From assembly GCA_902476645.1 (NCBI GenBank), contig CABSEG010000042.1:1-25391 (forward strand): a DNA stretch of 25,391 nucleotides, read 5' to 3'. A program made the position numbers and the translations under genes. Below are positions 1-8,816 of the stretch, in pieces. How positions within the stretch are numbered: position 1 is the first letter of the stretch; every line of letters begins with the position of its first letter. The stretch is from an uncultured Lachnospiraceae bacterium. GTDB lineage: Bacteria > Bacillota > Clostridia > Lachnospirales > Lachnospiraceae. The notes under the pieces were generated by a model, which was not told where the DNA came from, made no database searches, and saw only the letters and a list, made by a program, of their open reading frames with translations.

Positions 1-260
1 GCGCAGCCGGGGAGATAGCGGTGCCCTGTACCTGCAATCCGCTACAGCAGGGGTGATGCCAATCTGAGGCTTGTATCTTGCAGAGCAGCCCTTTATAAGT
101 GGCGTTGACGTCTGGGTCTTACGCAACAGGAATCTGTGAACCGTGTCAGGGCAGGAATGCAGCAGCACTAAGCAGAACCTTCTGTGTGCCGTAAGGGTGC
201 CTGGGCTGAGTTAACTGTAGAGGTAACGTCCGTGGCAGGGATTCGAAGTGCGGCGCGTGG
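1..260 (+). ncRNA. ffs: SRP RNA (large, Bacillus/Clostridium type), 5' end cut by window
   Basis: RNA scaffold of the signal recognition particle, which targets nascent membrane and secreted proteins through Ffh/FtsY. The sequence follows the Bacillus subtilis scRNA closely: GGTGCCCTGTACCTGCAATC near base 20, GTTGACGTCTGGGTC near 105, the helix 8 region with TGTCAGG and a GGAA tetraloop near 145-165, and TGCCTGGGCTGAG near 200. The size and the Alu-domain part show the long Gram-positive form, not the 4.5S form. The first bases are missing, and the 3' end (about 258) is estimated from the GC-rich closing strand. A terminator follows directly. Confidence 0.92.
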
Positions 261-280
261 ATAAAAAGATAAAGCAAGAG

Positions 281-320
281 ACTTCTGTTTTTGCGAGAGA
301 GCGAAAGCGGGAGTTTTTTT
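281..320 (+). terminator. Intrinsic terminator of the SRP RNA
   Basis: A 14-bp stem (281-294 with 301-314, four of the pairs G-U) encloses the loop GAGAGA and is followed by seven T. It lies about 20 bases after the SRP RNA end. Confidence 0.85.
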
Positions 321-328
321 CTTTGTTC

Positions 329-357
329 TTGTGGCATCATCAGGGCTCTGGTATAAT
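329..357 (+). promoter_or_regulatory. Sigma-A-like promoter for the secreted SH3-like protein
   Basis: TTGTGG at 329-334 and a perfect TATAAT at 352-357, 17 bases apart. It sits just after the SRP terminator and 46 bases before the proposed start at 404. Confidence 0.6.
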
Positions 358-403
358 AAAAAAGAGACCATATACCATAGCAAAAAAGAAGGGAGTGCAA
401 GGT

Positions 404-1234
404 ATGGATAAGAAAAAAATATGCAAAAGAGGGGTTTTTCTGACACTGTTTCTCTGCCTGTGCGCCATTTGGCTGCCGGGATTGAAAGCAGACGCAGCTT
501 CTGGCATAAAGAAGCTGAAGATTGGAAAAACCTACAGCTACAAGCTGAATGGAAAGAAGGAAAACAAGATTTTGTGTACGTATACGTCCAAAGATGGTGG
601 CGCGGTTGCGCTTAATATCTATATTGATGGAAAGAAACAGGCGACCTTAAATGACTGGGCATACAGCTGGGACGTGTCTATTTGCAGGATTTCTTCCAAC
701 AGAAATTTGCTTTACGTAAGAGATCATTCGGACAATGATTGGTGCGCCGGATTGAAACTGTATGAATACAAAAATGGGAAGCTGAAGCTTTTGAAAAATC
801 TGGCAAATATATCGAGAAACGATAAGCCTTTGTCCAATTGGGCCAGAGGCGATCTGATACGGGTGAAGAATAAAAGGTTTACTGTAAGGTGGATGGAGAC
901 CACCAAATCTACCGGCATGATTCGGGTTCTGATTACCTATAAGATTTCCGGCAATAAGATCACAAAGATAGGAAAGAGCTATGAGGTCCGTCCAATAAGC
1001 GGAAAGAACAGCTGGACGGCCAGGCAGTCTATTGCCACGTACAAAAAACCAGGAGGAACCAGAAGCGCCTTTACGATTTATGCAGGAGATAAGGTAAAGC
1101 TTTTACGCGTACAGGTTCAGAAGAATCAGAGATATCTGCAGGTGAAAAATGCGGCAGGAAAAACGGGTTGGTACCGGGAACCTTCCTATTATCCAATGGG
1201 AGGCTGGTATGAGGAGGCCGCCTTTGCAGGATAA
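404..1234 (+). CDS. Secreted protein with C-terminal SH3-like domain
   Basis: Exported protein of unknown function, 276 residues. Residues 1-32 form a signal peptide: Lys-rich start, hydrophobic core (about 11-27), then ADAA as a likely cleavage site. The middle (about 35-190) has a Lys-rich, beta-type composition and resembles no domain I recognise. The C-terminal 70 residues (motifs SIATYKKPGG, GDKVKLL, GKTGWY) look like a bacterial SH3 domain, often involved in cell-wall binding. The open frame extends upstream to 248, but that part crosses the SRP terminator and the promoter; the ATG at 404 has GGGAG upstream and opens the signal peptide. The transglutaminase-like gene starts 35 bases after its stop, so the two may be cotranscribed. 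Confidence 0.75.
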   Translation: MDKKKICKRGVFLTLFLCLCAIWLPGLKADAASGIKKLKIGKTYSYKLNGKKENKILCTYTSKDGGAVALNIYIDGKKQATLNDWAYSWDVSICRISSNRNLLYVRDHSDNDWCAGLKLYEYKNGKLKLLKNLANISRNDKPLSNWARGDLIRVKNKRFTVRWMETTKSTGMIRVLITYKISGNKITKIGKSYEVRPISGKNSWTARQSIATYKKPGGTRSAFTIYAGDKVKLLRVQVQKNQRYLQVKNAAGKTGWYREPSYYPMGGWYEEAAFAG

Positions 1235-1269
1235 AAAAGCCGCAGAAAGATAGAAAAAAGGTGATGGAT

Positions 1270-3528
1270 ATGAAAAGATGGAAAGGGATTCTGTTGCTTG
1301 TGCTTTGTCTGTGTTTTTTCCAGGGCCAGGCTTATGCGGAGGAAGAGACTGCGCAGCAGGCCTATATGGGGCAGGGGGATTTGCAGAAAGGACAGATTGC
1401 CGCAGAAGGGCGGCTGAATCCAGAAAAGGAAAGCAGAAATTCCCAGTCCTATACGTTGGAGGAAGCCTACCGGGAGGCGGTACGAAGCCGCAAAACCTAT
1501 TTGGATGTCTCGGCATTTTCCATTCCGGTATCCCAGGTGAACCAGATTCTTTCTCAGGTGCGAAACAAGTTTCCGGAGCTTTTTTATGCCACGCCTGCCC
1601 GGTATCGCTACAGTCCCACAGAACAGATCGTGTACGGGATCGAGATCAAGTACACGGCGGGAGTGGAAGAGGTCTTTGCTTACGAAGCTGCTGTGGCAGA
1701 GGCGCTTTCCTGGCTGGAGGAGGATATGACGGATGTCCATAAAGCTCTGGTTCTTCATGATTATCTGGCCCTGCATTGTGCCTATGATCAGGAGAACTTT
1801 GCGGCAGGCACTCTGCCGGATACAGCCTATCAATCCTATGGGGCCATGGTACTTGGTTCTGCCGTTTGCCAGGGGTATGCGCTGGCCTACCAGGATTTGC
1901 TGAACCGGGCCGGGATTTCCTGCTTCACGGTGGGAAGCGAAGGGATGAATCACGCATGGAATATGGTGGAACTGGACGGAAAATATTATCATGTGGACGT
2001 GACCTGGGATGATCCGGTATGGGATGTACCGGGGCAGGTGCTGCATGAAAATTTCCTGCTAAGCGACAGTGCCGTGGGAGAGAGCGGCGCCGGACACTGG
2101 GGCTGGGAGGCAGATGTATCTGCGGACAGCGAGCAGTATCGGGATGGTTTCTGGACAGACACGCTGGCTGGGATTTTTGCGTATGAGGGAAACTTCTATT
2201 ATCTGGATGTTTATGGAAATTTAAAAAGCCGTACCCGGAATACGGGAGAGGAAACACTGCTGACCACCATCCAGGAAAGATGGCCGGCCCAAGCAGAAGG
2301 CTCCTCGTATCTTTTGTGTTACGCAAAATTGCTGCTGCTAAACGAAAAACTTTATTATACCACGCCGGAGGCAGTTTGCTCCATCGGTCTGGATGGAAGC
2401 GATTATCAGGTGGTGCAGAGCGTTTCAGATGGAGAGGAATCTATCTATGGTCTGGCTCTTGACGGAGAAGAACTGCTCTATATAAGAAAAAAGACGCCCT
2501 CGGAACAAAGCGAGGGAAGTGCCGGAACCGTGGAAGCATTTTCGTATCTGATCAACGAAATCCAGTTAAGCGAGAGCGCTCTTTCTCTAAAGGAAGGAGA
2601 GGAAGCCTGGTTCTATGCGCTGACGCTGCCCAACCGCAGGCTTGGAAAAAATCTGCTCTGGACGGCGGAAAACGAGGCAGTGGCCTTGGTAGAGCCCGGG
2701 GGAAAGGTGACGGCAAAAAGCGGAGGGCAGACCACTCTTACGGCAGTTCATCCTGCCAGCGGACAAAGCGCCTCCTGCGACCTTCAGGTGGAGCATCAGG
2801 GGAGAAAAAGCGTGGTGGAGCGGGAGGCAAACTGTACCCAGAAGGGCAGTCTGGCTTATCGCTGTACCTGGTGTAATGCCCTGCTGGGAAGAGAGGAAAT
2901 CCCTGTAAACGAAGCGCATTTCTTTGGAGAGTGGAAAACGGAGCGGGCTGCCACGATCTTTCAGGAAGGACTTCAGGCCAGAACCTGCGTACGCTGCGGG
3001 ACAAGACAGACCCAGACCATTGCTAAAAAGGAGGCAAAGGTGAAACTGAACGCAAGCTCCGTGCCCTTAAAGGTAAAGACCTCCACGAAGGCAGTCAAGA
3101 TAAAATCTCAAACTGCGGGAGACCGGGTGGCCTTCTGGTCCTCATCCAATGCCAAGGTCGTTTCGGTGAATCAGAAAACCGGAAAGATCACCGGGAAGAA
3201 AAACGGTACGGCCTGGATTACGGTGACAATGGAGAGCGGCGCCAAGGCCAGATGCAAGGTCCGGGTACAGAAAGCGAAAGTAAAGACCAAGGGACTGAAG
3301 CTTTCCAAAAAGCGCGTAACGTTAAAGCGAAAGGAATCCATGGTCTTGCGCACAGAGCGCAGACCCGTGACGGGAACCGGAAGGATCCGGTATCAGTCCT
3401 CCAACCCCAAGGTTGCCAAGGTGAATCAAAAGGGAGTCATCAAGGCTGTAAAAAAGGGCAAGGCTGTGATTACCGTCAGGGTGTCGGGAGGCAAAAAGGC
3501 GGTTTGTAAAGTGACGGTGAAACCGTAA
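1270..3528 (+). CDS. Secreted transglutaminase-like protein with Big2 repeats
   Basis: Exported, probably surface-associated protein of 752 residues. Signal peptide 1-23 (cleavage after AYA). A transglutaminase-like cysteine protease fold covers about 140-260 with the whole triad visible: Cys200 (AVCQGYA), His228 (NHAWN), Asp243 (HVDVTWDD). About 270-410 is a beta-rich stretch like the DUF5050/propeller segments found with such enzymes. A Big2-like domain follows (about 420-500), then a Cys-rich part with paired CxxC motifs (YRCTWC, RTCVRC), then two Lys-rich Big2 domains to the C-terminus. The start at 1270 is preferred because AAGGTGATG just upstream is a fitting ribosome site; 1261 and 1264 are in-frame alternatives. 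Substrate unknown; the family includes peptidases and cross-linking enzymes. Confidence 0.82.
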   Translation: MKRWKGILLLVLCLCFFQGQAYAEEETAQQAYMGQGDLQKGQIAAEGRLNPEKESRNSQSYTLEEAYREAVRSRKTYLDVSAFSIPVSQVNQILSQVRNKFPELFYATPARYRYSPTEQIVYGIEIKYTAGVEEVFAYEAAVAEALSWLEEDMTDVHKALVLHDYLALHCAYDQENFAAGTLPDTAYQSYGAMVLGSAVCQGYALAYQDLLNRAGISCFTVGSEGMNHAWNMVELDGKYYHVDVTWDDPVWDVPGQVLHENFLLSDSAVGESGAGHWGWEADVSADSEQYRDGFWTDTLAGIFAYEGNFYYLDVYGNLKSRTRNTGEETLLTTIQERWPAQAEGSSYLLCYAKLLLLNEKLYYTTPEAVCSIGLDGSDYQVVQSVSDGEESIYGLALDGEELLYIRKKTPSEQSEGSAGTVEAFSYLINEIQLSESALSLKEGEEAWFYALTLPNRRLGKNLLWTAENEAVALVEPGGKVTAKSGGQTTLTAVHPASGQSASCDLQVEHQGRKSVVEREANCTQKGSLAYRCTWCNALLGREEIPVNEAHFFGEWKTERAATIFQEGLQARTCVRCGTRQTQTIAKKEAKVKLNASSVPLKVKTSTKAVKIKSQTAGDRVAFWSSSNAKVVSVNQKTGKITGKKNGTAWITVTMESGAKARCKVRVQKAKVKTKGLKLSKKRVTLKRKESMVLRTERRPVTGTGRIRYQSSNPKVAKVNQKGVIKAVKKGKAVITVRVSGGKKAVCKVTVKP

Positions 3529-3535
3529 AACAAGT

Positions 3536-3564
3536 TTGACAAATCTTTCATTTTGCTATATGAT
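3536..3564 (+). promoter_or_regulatory. Sigma-A promoter of the thiamine operon
   Basis: Perfect TTGACA at 3536-3541, 17-base spacer, TATGAT at 3559-3564. Transcription would begin just before the TPP aptamer. Confidence 0.8.
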
Positions 3565-3574
3565 GATAGAAAAA

Positions 3575-3668
3575 AGAACGGGGAGCTGGCGCGCCGGCTG
3601 AGAGGAAATACGAACGAATTTCGACCCATGAACCTGATACGGGTAATACCGGCGTAGGAAAGAGAAGG
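3575..3668 (+). promoter_or_regulatory. TPP riboswitch aptamer (thi box)
   Basis: The aptamer binds thiamine pyrophosphate and switches off the downstream genes. Conserved parts are visible: GGGGAGCT (3580 on), GGCTGAGAGGAAATA (3597 on), ACCCATGAACCTGATACGGG (3624 on) and ACCGGCGTAGGAA (3648 on), which is the standard thi-box order. A hairpin (CAGAAAA 3723-3729 with TTTTCTG 3745-3751) and a terminator lie between the aptamer and thiC, so control is most likely by transcription attenuation. Confidence 0.95.
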
Positions 3669-3766
3669 CTCTGATGTTCCATTGCCAGGCAGACAGGCTC
3701 CTGGCGTGCAGAGCGGTACATACAGAAAACCTGCCATCGGCGGCTTTTCTGCTTACTAAGGCATAG

Positions 3767-3798
3767 AAGGTGTATCCCGTAAAGGGATGCACCTTTTT
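3767..3798 (+). terminator. Riboswitch-controlled attenuator before thiC
   Basis: A 12-bp stem with one G-U pair (3767-3778 with 3784-3795), loop GTAAA, ends in five T. It lies between the TPP aptamer and thiC and would stop transcription when TPP is bound. Confidence 0.85.
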
Positions 3799-3833
3799 CA
3801 GGTTCAAGAGCATTTTTTATGAAGGAGGAAGCC

Positions 3834-5141
3834 ATGGAATACACGACACAGATGGATGCCGCAAGAAAAGGGATCATTACGCCCCAGATGGAGGCGGCTG
3901 CTGCCAAAGAGCAGATGGATGTCAATGAGATGAGGGAGCTGATGGCCAAAGGCCAGGTGATCATTCCCTGCAATAAGCTGCACAAATGTCTGGAGCCCAA
4001 CGCGATCGGTTCGATGCTGCGGACCAAGATCAACGTAAATCTTGGAATTTCCAGGGACTGCAAGGACATGGACGTGGAAGTGGAGAAGGTGAACAATGCG
4101 GTGAAGATGGGGGCAGAGTCCATTATGGATCTAAGCTCTTACGGAGATACCAGAGCCTTCCGCAAAAAGCTTACCAGCCAGTGTCCGGCCATCATAGGAA
4201 CCGTGCCCATCTATGATGCAGTGGTTTACTATCATAAGCCGTTAAAGGAGATTACCTCCCAGGAATGGCTGGACATCGTGCGGATGCATGCGGAGGATGG
4301 GGTGGACTTTATGACCATCCACTGCGGAATCAACAAAGAGACGGCGGGAAGGTTTAAGAGAAATAAGCGACTGACCAACATCGTCTCCAGGGGAGGGTCC
4401 ATTATCTTTGCCTGGATGGAAATGACCGGGGAGGAAAACCCCTTTTATGAGCATTATGATGAAATTCTGGATATCTGCAGGGAATATGACGTTACCATGA
4501 GCCTTGGAGATGCCTGCAGGCCAGGCTGCTTAAAGGATGCCTCTGACATTTCCCAGATCGAGGAGCTGATTACCCTGGGAGAGCTGACCAAGAGAGCTTG
4601 GGAGAAGGATGTACAGGTGATGGTGGAAGGACCGGGACACATGCCCTTAGACCAGATCGAAGCCAACATGCGCATACAGCAGACCCTGTGTCAGGGGGCG
4701 CCCTTTTACGTGCTGGGTCCCCTGGTGACGGATGTGGCGCCGGGCTACGACCACATCACGGCAGCCATCGGAGGAGCCATAGCAGCCACCTACGGGGCAT
4801 CCTTCCTGTGTTACGTAACGCCTGCCGAGCATCTGAGACTGCCCAACCTGGAGGATGTGAAGGAGGGAATCATCGCCTCCCGCATCGCCGCCCATGCGGC
4901 TGATGTGGCCAAGGGAGTAAAGGGCGCCATCGAGTGGGATCACAAGATGAGCACGGCCAGAAAGAAGCTGGACTGGGAGGGCATGTTTGCGCTGTGCATG
5001 GACCCGGAAAAGGCCAGACGCTACCGCGCAGAGGCCAAGCCGGAGAAAGAAGATACCTGCAGCATGTGTGGCAATTTCTGCGCAGTAAAGAACATGAACC
5101 GGATTCTGGACGGAGAAATCGTAAGCATTTATGATGAATGA
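3834..5141 (+). CDS. thiC: Phosphomethylpyrimidine synthase ThiC
   Basis: Radical SAM enzyme that rearranges aminoimidazole ribotide into hydroxymethylpyrimidine phosphate, the pyrimidine half of thiamine. The 435 residues match the short clostridial form. The C-terminal cluster motif is Cys409-x2-Cys412-x3-Cys416 (CSMCGNFC). Other ThiC signatures are NLGISRDC, FMTIHCGI, GDACRPGC and VEGPGHMP. The start at 3834 follows GAAGGAGGA at 3821-3829; an in-frame ATG at 3819 lies upstream of that ribosome site and is unlikely. First gene of the thi operon; thiS follows after 11 bases. Confidence 0.97.
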   Translation: MEYTTQMDAARKGIITPQMEAAAAKEQMDVNEMRELMAKGQVIIPCNKLHKCLEPNAIGSMLRTKINVNLGISRDCKDMDVEVEKVNNAVKMGAESIMDLSSYGDTRAFRKKLTSQCPAIIGTVPIYDAVVYYHKPLKEITSQEWLDIVRMHAEDGVDFMTIHCGINKETAGRFKRNKRLTNIVSRGGSIIFAWMEMTGEENPFYEHYDEILDICREYDVTMSLGDACRPGCLKDASDISQIEELITLGELTKRAWEKDVQVMVEGPGHMPLDQIEANMRIQQTLCQGAPFYVLGPLVTDVAPGYDHITAAIGGAIAATYGASFLCYVTPAEHLRLPNLEDVKEGIIASRIAAHAADVAKGVKGAIEWDHKMSTARKKLDWEGMFALCMDPEKARRYRAEAKPEKEDTCSMCGNFCAVKNMNRILDGEIVSIYDE

Positions 5142-5152
5142 GAGGATCGCCC

Positions 5153-5350
5153 ATGATTAAGATAAACGGAAAAGAGATCGACTTTGTGCCCGGGCAGTCC
5201 GTAAAAGAACTGCTGGAGGGGCAGGGATTTGAAGAGGGCCGCATTGCGGTGGAGAGAAACGGAGACATCCTCCCCAAAAGAGCGTATGAACAGACGATGG
5301 TGGAGGATCAGGATGTCTATGAAGTGGTAAACTTTGTGGGAGGCGGCTGA
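5153..5350 (+). CDS. thiS: Sulfur carrier protein ThiS
   Basis: Small ubiquitin-fold protein that carries sulfur as a C-terminal thiocarboxylate for thiazole formation by ThiG. At 65 residues it has the family length and ends in Gly-Gly-Gly, the required diglycine tail. The N-terminus (MIKINGKEID) and the VNFVGGG end are typical. ATG 5153 is chosen with GAGAGGATC upstream. Its stop overlaps the thiF start (TGATG), so the two are probably translationally coupled. Confidence 0.93.
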   Translation: MIKINGKEIDFVPGQSVKELLEGQGFEEGRIAVERNGDILPKRAYEQTMVEDQDVYEVVNFVGGG

Positions 5351-6000
5351 TGAGGGAAGAGCAAAGGATGCCGACCGAACAGGAGATAGACCGGGCCCTT
5401 CAGGAGCGCCATACAAAGGAGCGGCATCAAAAAATAAAAGCCGCCAGGGTGGCTGTGGCGGGTCTTGGAGGACTGGGCTCCAACATTGCGCTGCTGCTGG
5501 CCAGAGCCGGAGTGGGGACTTTGCATCTGGTGGATTTTGACCGGGTGGATATCAGCAACCTGAACAGACAGGCCTATGAGATCCGGGATCTGGGACGCTT
5601 TAAGACAGAGGCGTTGACAGAGCACATCCGCAGGATTAATCCTTACATCAAGGTGTATACCGACACGGTTCGGGTCACCAGAGAAAACATCCCGGATTTA
5701 TTCGGGCAGGAAAGATGGATCTGCGAGGCCTTTGACCGGGCGGATCAAAAAGCCATGCTGGTAAATGCCCTGCTGGAGCATTGCAGGGAGGCGGTGATCG
5801 TCTCCGGTTCCGGCATGGCAGGCTATGGCAGCAGCAATCTGATACAGACGAAAAGAAAGATGGGCAGACTTTACCTGTGCGGAGATGAAAAAAGCGATAT
5901 CTCAGACGGGATGTGCCTTATGGCGCCCAGAGTGGCAGTCTGCGCGGCCCATCAGGCAAATATGGCGCTTCGCCTCATTTTAGGAGAGAGGGAAGCGTAA
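5350..6000 (+). CDS. thiF: ThiS adenylyltransferase ThiF (short form)
   Basis: E1-like enzyme that activates the C-terminus of ThiS by adenylation before sulfur transfer. It has 216 residues, the short form common in Clostridia. The nucleotide-binding glycine loop GLGGLGS is at 38-44, and DFDRVDISNLNRQ near 62-74 is the E1/MoeB/ThiF signature. The Cys-x-x-Cys zinc pairs of the longer E. coli form are not seen. It overlaps thiS by one base and ends 19 bases before thiG. Confidence 0.92.
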   Translation: MREEQRMPTEQEIDRALQERHTKERHQKIKAARVAVAGLGGLGSNIALLLARAGVGTLHLVDFDRVDISNLNRQAYEIRDLGRFKTEALTEHIRRINPYIKVYTDTVRVTRENIPDLFGQERWICEAFDRADQKAMLVNALLEHCREAVIVSGSGMAGYGSSNLIQTKRKMGRLYLCGDEKSDISDGMCLMAPRVAVCAAHQANMALRLILGEREA

Positions 6001-6019
6001 GAGAAAAGAGGAGATAGAC

Positions 6020-6790
6020 ATGCAGGAAGATCAATTTATCTTAGGGGGACACGTATTTGAGTCCAGATTCATTCTGGGTTCCGGGAAATACAATCCCAAG
6101 CTGATACATGCGGCAGTGGAACATGCAAAGGCCCAGATCATTACCCTGGCCGTGCGCCGGGCCAACAGCGGCGGGGAGGGGAATATCCTGGAGCACATCC
6201 CTGACGGGGTGACGCTGCTTCCCAATACTTCAGGTGCCCGTACCGCCCAGGAGGCTGTGCGCATTGCCAGACTGGCCAGAGAACTGGGATGCGGGGACTT
6301 TATTAAGATCGAAGTCATCCGGGATTCCAAATATCTGCTTCCGGACAATCAGGAGACCATTCGGGCCACGGAAATCCTGGCAAAGGAGGGCTTTGTGGTG
6401 ATGCCCTATATGTATCCGGATTTGAACGTGGCCAGGGATCTGGTTTCCGCAGGAGCGGCCTGCATCATGCCCCTGGGAGCTCCCATCGGCACGAATAAAG
6501 GGCTTAGCACAAAAGAATTTATCCGCATTCTGGTGGAGGAGATTGACCTGCCCATCATCGTGGATGCGGGCATCGGAAAACCCTCCCAGGCCTGTGAGGC
6601 TATGGAAATGGGCGTGGCTGCGGTCATGGCCAACACCGCCATCGCCACGGCCGGAGATATCCCCGCCATGGCCAGAGCCTTCCGTCATGCCATAGAGGCG
6701 GGAAGAGAGGCATATCTGGCCGGCCTTGGGCGCGTGCTGGAGAAAGGCGCGGCGGCATCCTCTCCCCTGACCGGATTTCTGGAAGAGTAG
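6020..6790 (+). CDS. thiG: Thiazole synthase ThiG
   Basis: Condenses 1-deoxyxylulose 5-phosphate, dehydroglycine and ThiS thiocarboxylate into the thiazole phosphate. It has 256 residues with a complete TIM-barrel pattern. Lys96 in DFIKIEVI is at the position of the Schiff-base lysine of the family. SGKYNPKL near the N-terminus and the phosphate-binding DAGIGKPS and MANTAIA segments are conserved. Ribosome site GAGGAGATAG lies upstream. It is made together with ThiH, which supplies dehydroglycine. Confidence 0.96.
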   Translation: MQEDQFILGGHVFESRFILGSGKYNPKLIHAAVEHAKAQIITLAVRRANSGGEGNILEHIPDGVTLLPNTSGARTAQEAVRIARLARELGCGDFIKIEVIRDSKYLLPDNQETIRATEILAKEGFVVMPYMYPDLNVARDLVSAGAACIMPLGAPIGTNKGLSTKEFIRILVEEIDLPIIVDAGIGKPSQACEAMEMGVAAVMANTAIATAGDIPAMARAFRHAIEAGREAYLAGLGRVLEKGAAASSPLTGFLEE

Positions 6791-6802
6791 GAGGCGCGTA
6801 CC

Positions 6803-7963
6803 GTGAGTGAAGTGAGAACAAATCCGATGGAATATATGGAAGGCATGGAAGTTTTGGAGTCAGACATCATGGACCGGGTGTTAGAGGCCATGGATGGATA
6901 CGACTATGAGAAATATACAAGGCGGGATGTGGAGCTGGCACTGGCCCATGACATCCGCACTCCGGAGGACTTTGGAGCCCTGCTCTCTCCGGCCGCCCTG
7001 CCCATGCTGGAGGAGATGGCTCAGGCGGCCAGGGAAGAGACCAGGAAGCACTTTGGCAACTGTGTCTATATGTTTACGCCCATTTATATATCAAATTATT
7101 GTGAAAATTATTGCGTGTACTGCGGGTTTAACTGTCATAACCGCATCCGCAGGGCCAAGCTGACCCCGGAGGAGATGGAAAAGGAAATGAAAGCCATCGC
7201 AGACACGGGCCTGGAGGAAATACTGATCCTGGTGGGAGAAAGCAGAAAAGCTTCGGATGTGGAGTACCTGGGCGAAGCCTGTAAAATCGCCAGAAAGTAC
7301 TTTCGCATGGTAGGGCTGGAGGTATACCCCATGAACAGCGATGAGTATGCCTACCTGCATCAGTGCGGGGCCGATTACGTGACCGTGTTCCAGGAAACCT
7401 ACGATAAGGAAAAGTACGAAACGCTGCATCTGGCCGGACATAAGCGGGTCTTCCCCTACCGGGTCAACGCCCAGGAGAGAGCCCTGAAGGGAGGCATGCG
7501 GGGAGTGGCCTTTGGCGCTCTGCTGGGTCTGGCGGATTTTCGCAAGGATGCCTTTGCCACGGGAATGCACGCCTGGCTGCTTCAGCGCAAGTATCCCCAG
7601 GCAGAGATCTCCTTCTCCTGTCCAAGGCTGCGTCCCATCATTAACAACGATAAGATCAACCCCAAAGACGTACATGAGCCTCAGCTTTTACAGGTGATTT
7701 TAGCCTACCGCCTTTTCATGCCCTTTGCGGGAATCACCATCTCCACCAGAGAATGCGCCCGGTTCCGGGATCACGTGATCGCCATTGCCGCCACCAAAAT
7801 TTCAGCCGGAGTCAGCACCGGCGTGGGAAGCCATGTGGAAGAGGTGGAGGATAAGGGAGACGAGCAGTTTGACATCTCCGATGACCGGTCTGTGGAAGAA
7901 ATTTATCAGGCCATCTTAGACGCCGGAATGCAGCCGGTGATGAATGATTATGTATACGTTTGA
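6803..7963 (+). CDS. thiH: 2-iminoacetate synthase ThiH
   Basis: Radical SAM tyrosine lyase that cleaves tyrosine to dehydroglycine (2-iminoacetate) and p-cresol; it is the oxygen-sensitive alternative to glycine oxidase ThiO, which fits an anaerobe. It has 386 residues. The iron-sulfur motif is Cys100-x3-Cys104-x2-Cys107 (CENYCVYC). The GTG start at 6803 is set by TAGGAGG nine bases upstream. The 3' end overlaps thiE by 20 bases. Confidence 0.95.
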   Translation: MSEVRTNPMEYMEGMEVLESDIMDRVLEAMDGYDYEKYTRRDVELALAHDIRTPEDFGALLSPAALPMLEEMAQAAREETRKHFGNCVYMFTPIYISNYCENYCVYCGFNCHNRIRRAKLTPEEMEKEMKAIADTGLEEILILVGESRKASDVEYLGEACKIARKYFRMVGLEVYPMNSDEYAYLHQCGADYVTVFQETYDKEKYETLHLAGHKRVFPYRVNAQERALKGGMRGVAFGALLGLADFRKDAFATGMHAWLLQRKYPQAEISFSCPRLRPIINNDKINPKDVHEPQLLQVILAYRLFMPFAGITISTRECARFRDHVIAIAATKISAGVSTGVGSHVEEVEDKGDEQFDISDDRSVEEIYQAILDAGMQPVMNDYVYV

Positions 7964-8513
7964 AAACATGCTGGCCGTGACCAACCGGAAGCTGTGCGCG
8001 GTGCCCTTTCTTGAGCAGGTGGAGCGGCTGGCATCCTTTCATCCGGCCGGAATTTTGCTTCGGGAAAAGGATCTGAACGAGGCAGAATACGAGGCTTTGG
8101 CCAGACAGGTGCTGGAGGTCTGTCAAAAACAAAAGACAACCTGCATCCTTCATTCCTGGCCGCAGGCAGCCAGACGACTGGGCTGTAAAAATCTGCATCT
8201 GCCTATGGAAAGCCTTCGCAGGCATGCAGGGAAGCTTTCAGACTTCGTTTGTCTGGGAGCCTCCGTACATTCTGCGGCAGAGGCATTAGAGGCTCAAAAG
8301 CTGGGCGCCACTTACGTCACCGCAGGCCATGTCTTTTTAACAGACTGTAAAAAAGGCGTGCCGCCAAGGGGACTGGGTTTTTTAAGAGAAGTCTGTGAGA
8401 CGGTGGATATTCCTGTTTATGGAATCGGCGGAGTGAATCCGGAAAATTTCAGACAGATCTTAGAGCAGGGGGCTGCCGGGTATTGCGTGATGTCTCAGGC
8501 GATGAGATTATAG
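7944..8513 (+). CDS. thiE: Thiamine phosphate synthase, ThiE/TenI family (divergent)
   Basis: Joins hydroxymethylpyrimidine diphosphate and thiazole phosphate into thiamine phosphate, the last operon-encoded step. It has 189 residues, somewhat short. The TIM-barrel motifs ASVHS (about 110), TYVTAGHVF (about 126-134) and YGIGGVNP (near 156) agree with the family. The usual Gly-Gln in the VHLGQ segment is replaced (LHLPMES), so it may be a TenI-type relative. The position at the end of thiCSFGH favours ThiE activity. It overlaps thiH; 7944 and 7950 are both possible ATG starts. The genes ThiD and ThiM are not in the window. Confidence 0.85.
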   Translation: MIMYTFENMLAVTNRKLCAVPFLEQVERLASFHPAGILLREKDLNEAEYEALARQVLEVCQKQKTTCILHSWPQAARRLGCKNLHLPMESLRRHAGKLSDFVCLGASVHSAAEALEAQKLGATYVTAGHVFLTDCKKGVPPRGLGFLREVCETVDIPVYGIGGVNPENFRQILEQGAAGYCVMSQAMRL

Positions 8514-8541
8514 CGTGATGATATAGTGAAAAATTGAAAAA

Positions 8542-8584
8542 ACATCCTAAAAATCCTGTCTTGGGAGATTTAGGGTGCTTTTTT
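8542..8584 (+). terminator. Terminator of the thiamine operon
   Basis: An imperfect stem pairs ACATCCTAAA (8542 on) with TTTAGGGTGC (to about 8578), followed by six T. It lies 28 bases after thiE. The following stretch to 8816 (about 230 bases) shows no gene and no promoter I can support. Confidence 0.75.
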
Positions 8585-8816
8585 GCATATATATCAGAGT
8601 GATGAAACGGATGGAGAAAGGGGAAGCTGCGTCGGATAAGGGGAACGTACGGTCCCACAAGGAAAATGGATGATTTGCCTTTCTACAAGTTTAAAGTGAA
8701 AAAAATAAGGGTATCCTTTGAGAAGATAGCAGCTTTGCAAAAAGAGAGCGGAGGCTTGCCCCCTTTGCGGTTGCTCATTTGCAATGGTGCCAAAAATCAG
8801 GAAGAGAGGGAAAGTC

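Noticed and set aside
1189..2046. 285-codon minus-strand open frame
   Set aside because: It lies opposite the transglutaminase-like gene, whose catalytic triad and signal peptide show the plus strand is coding.
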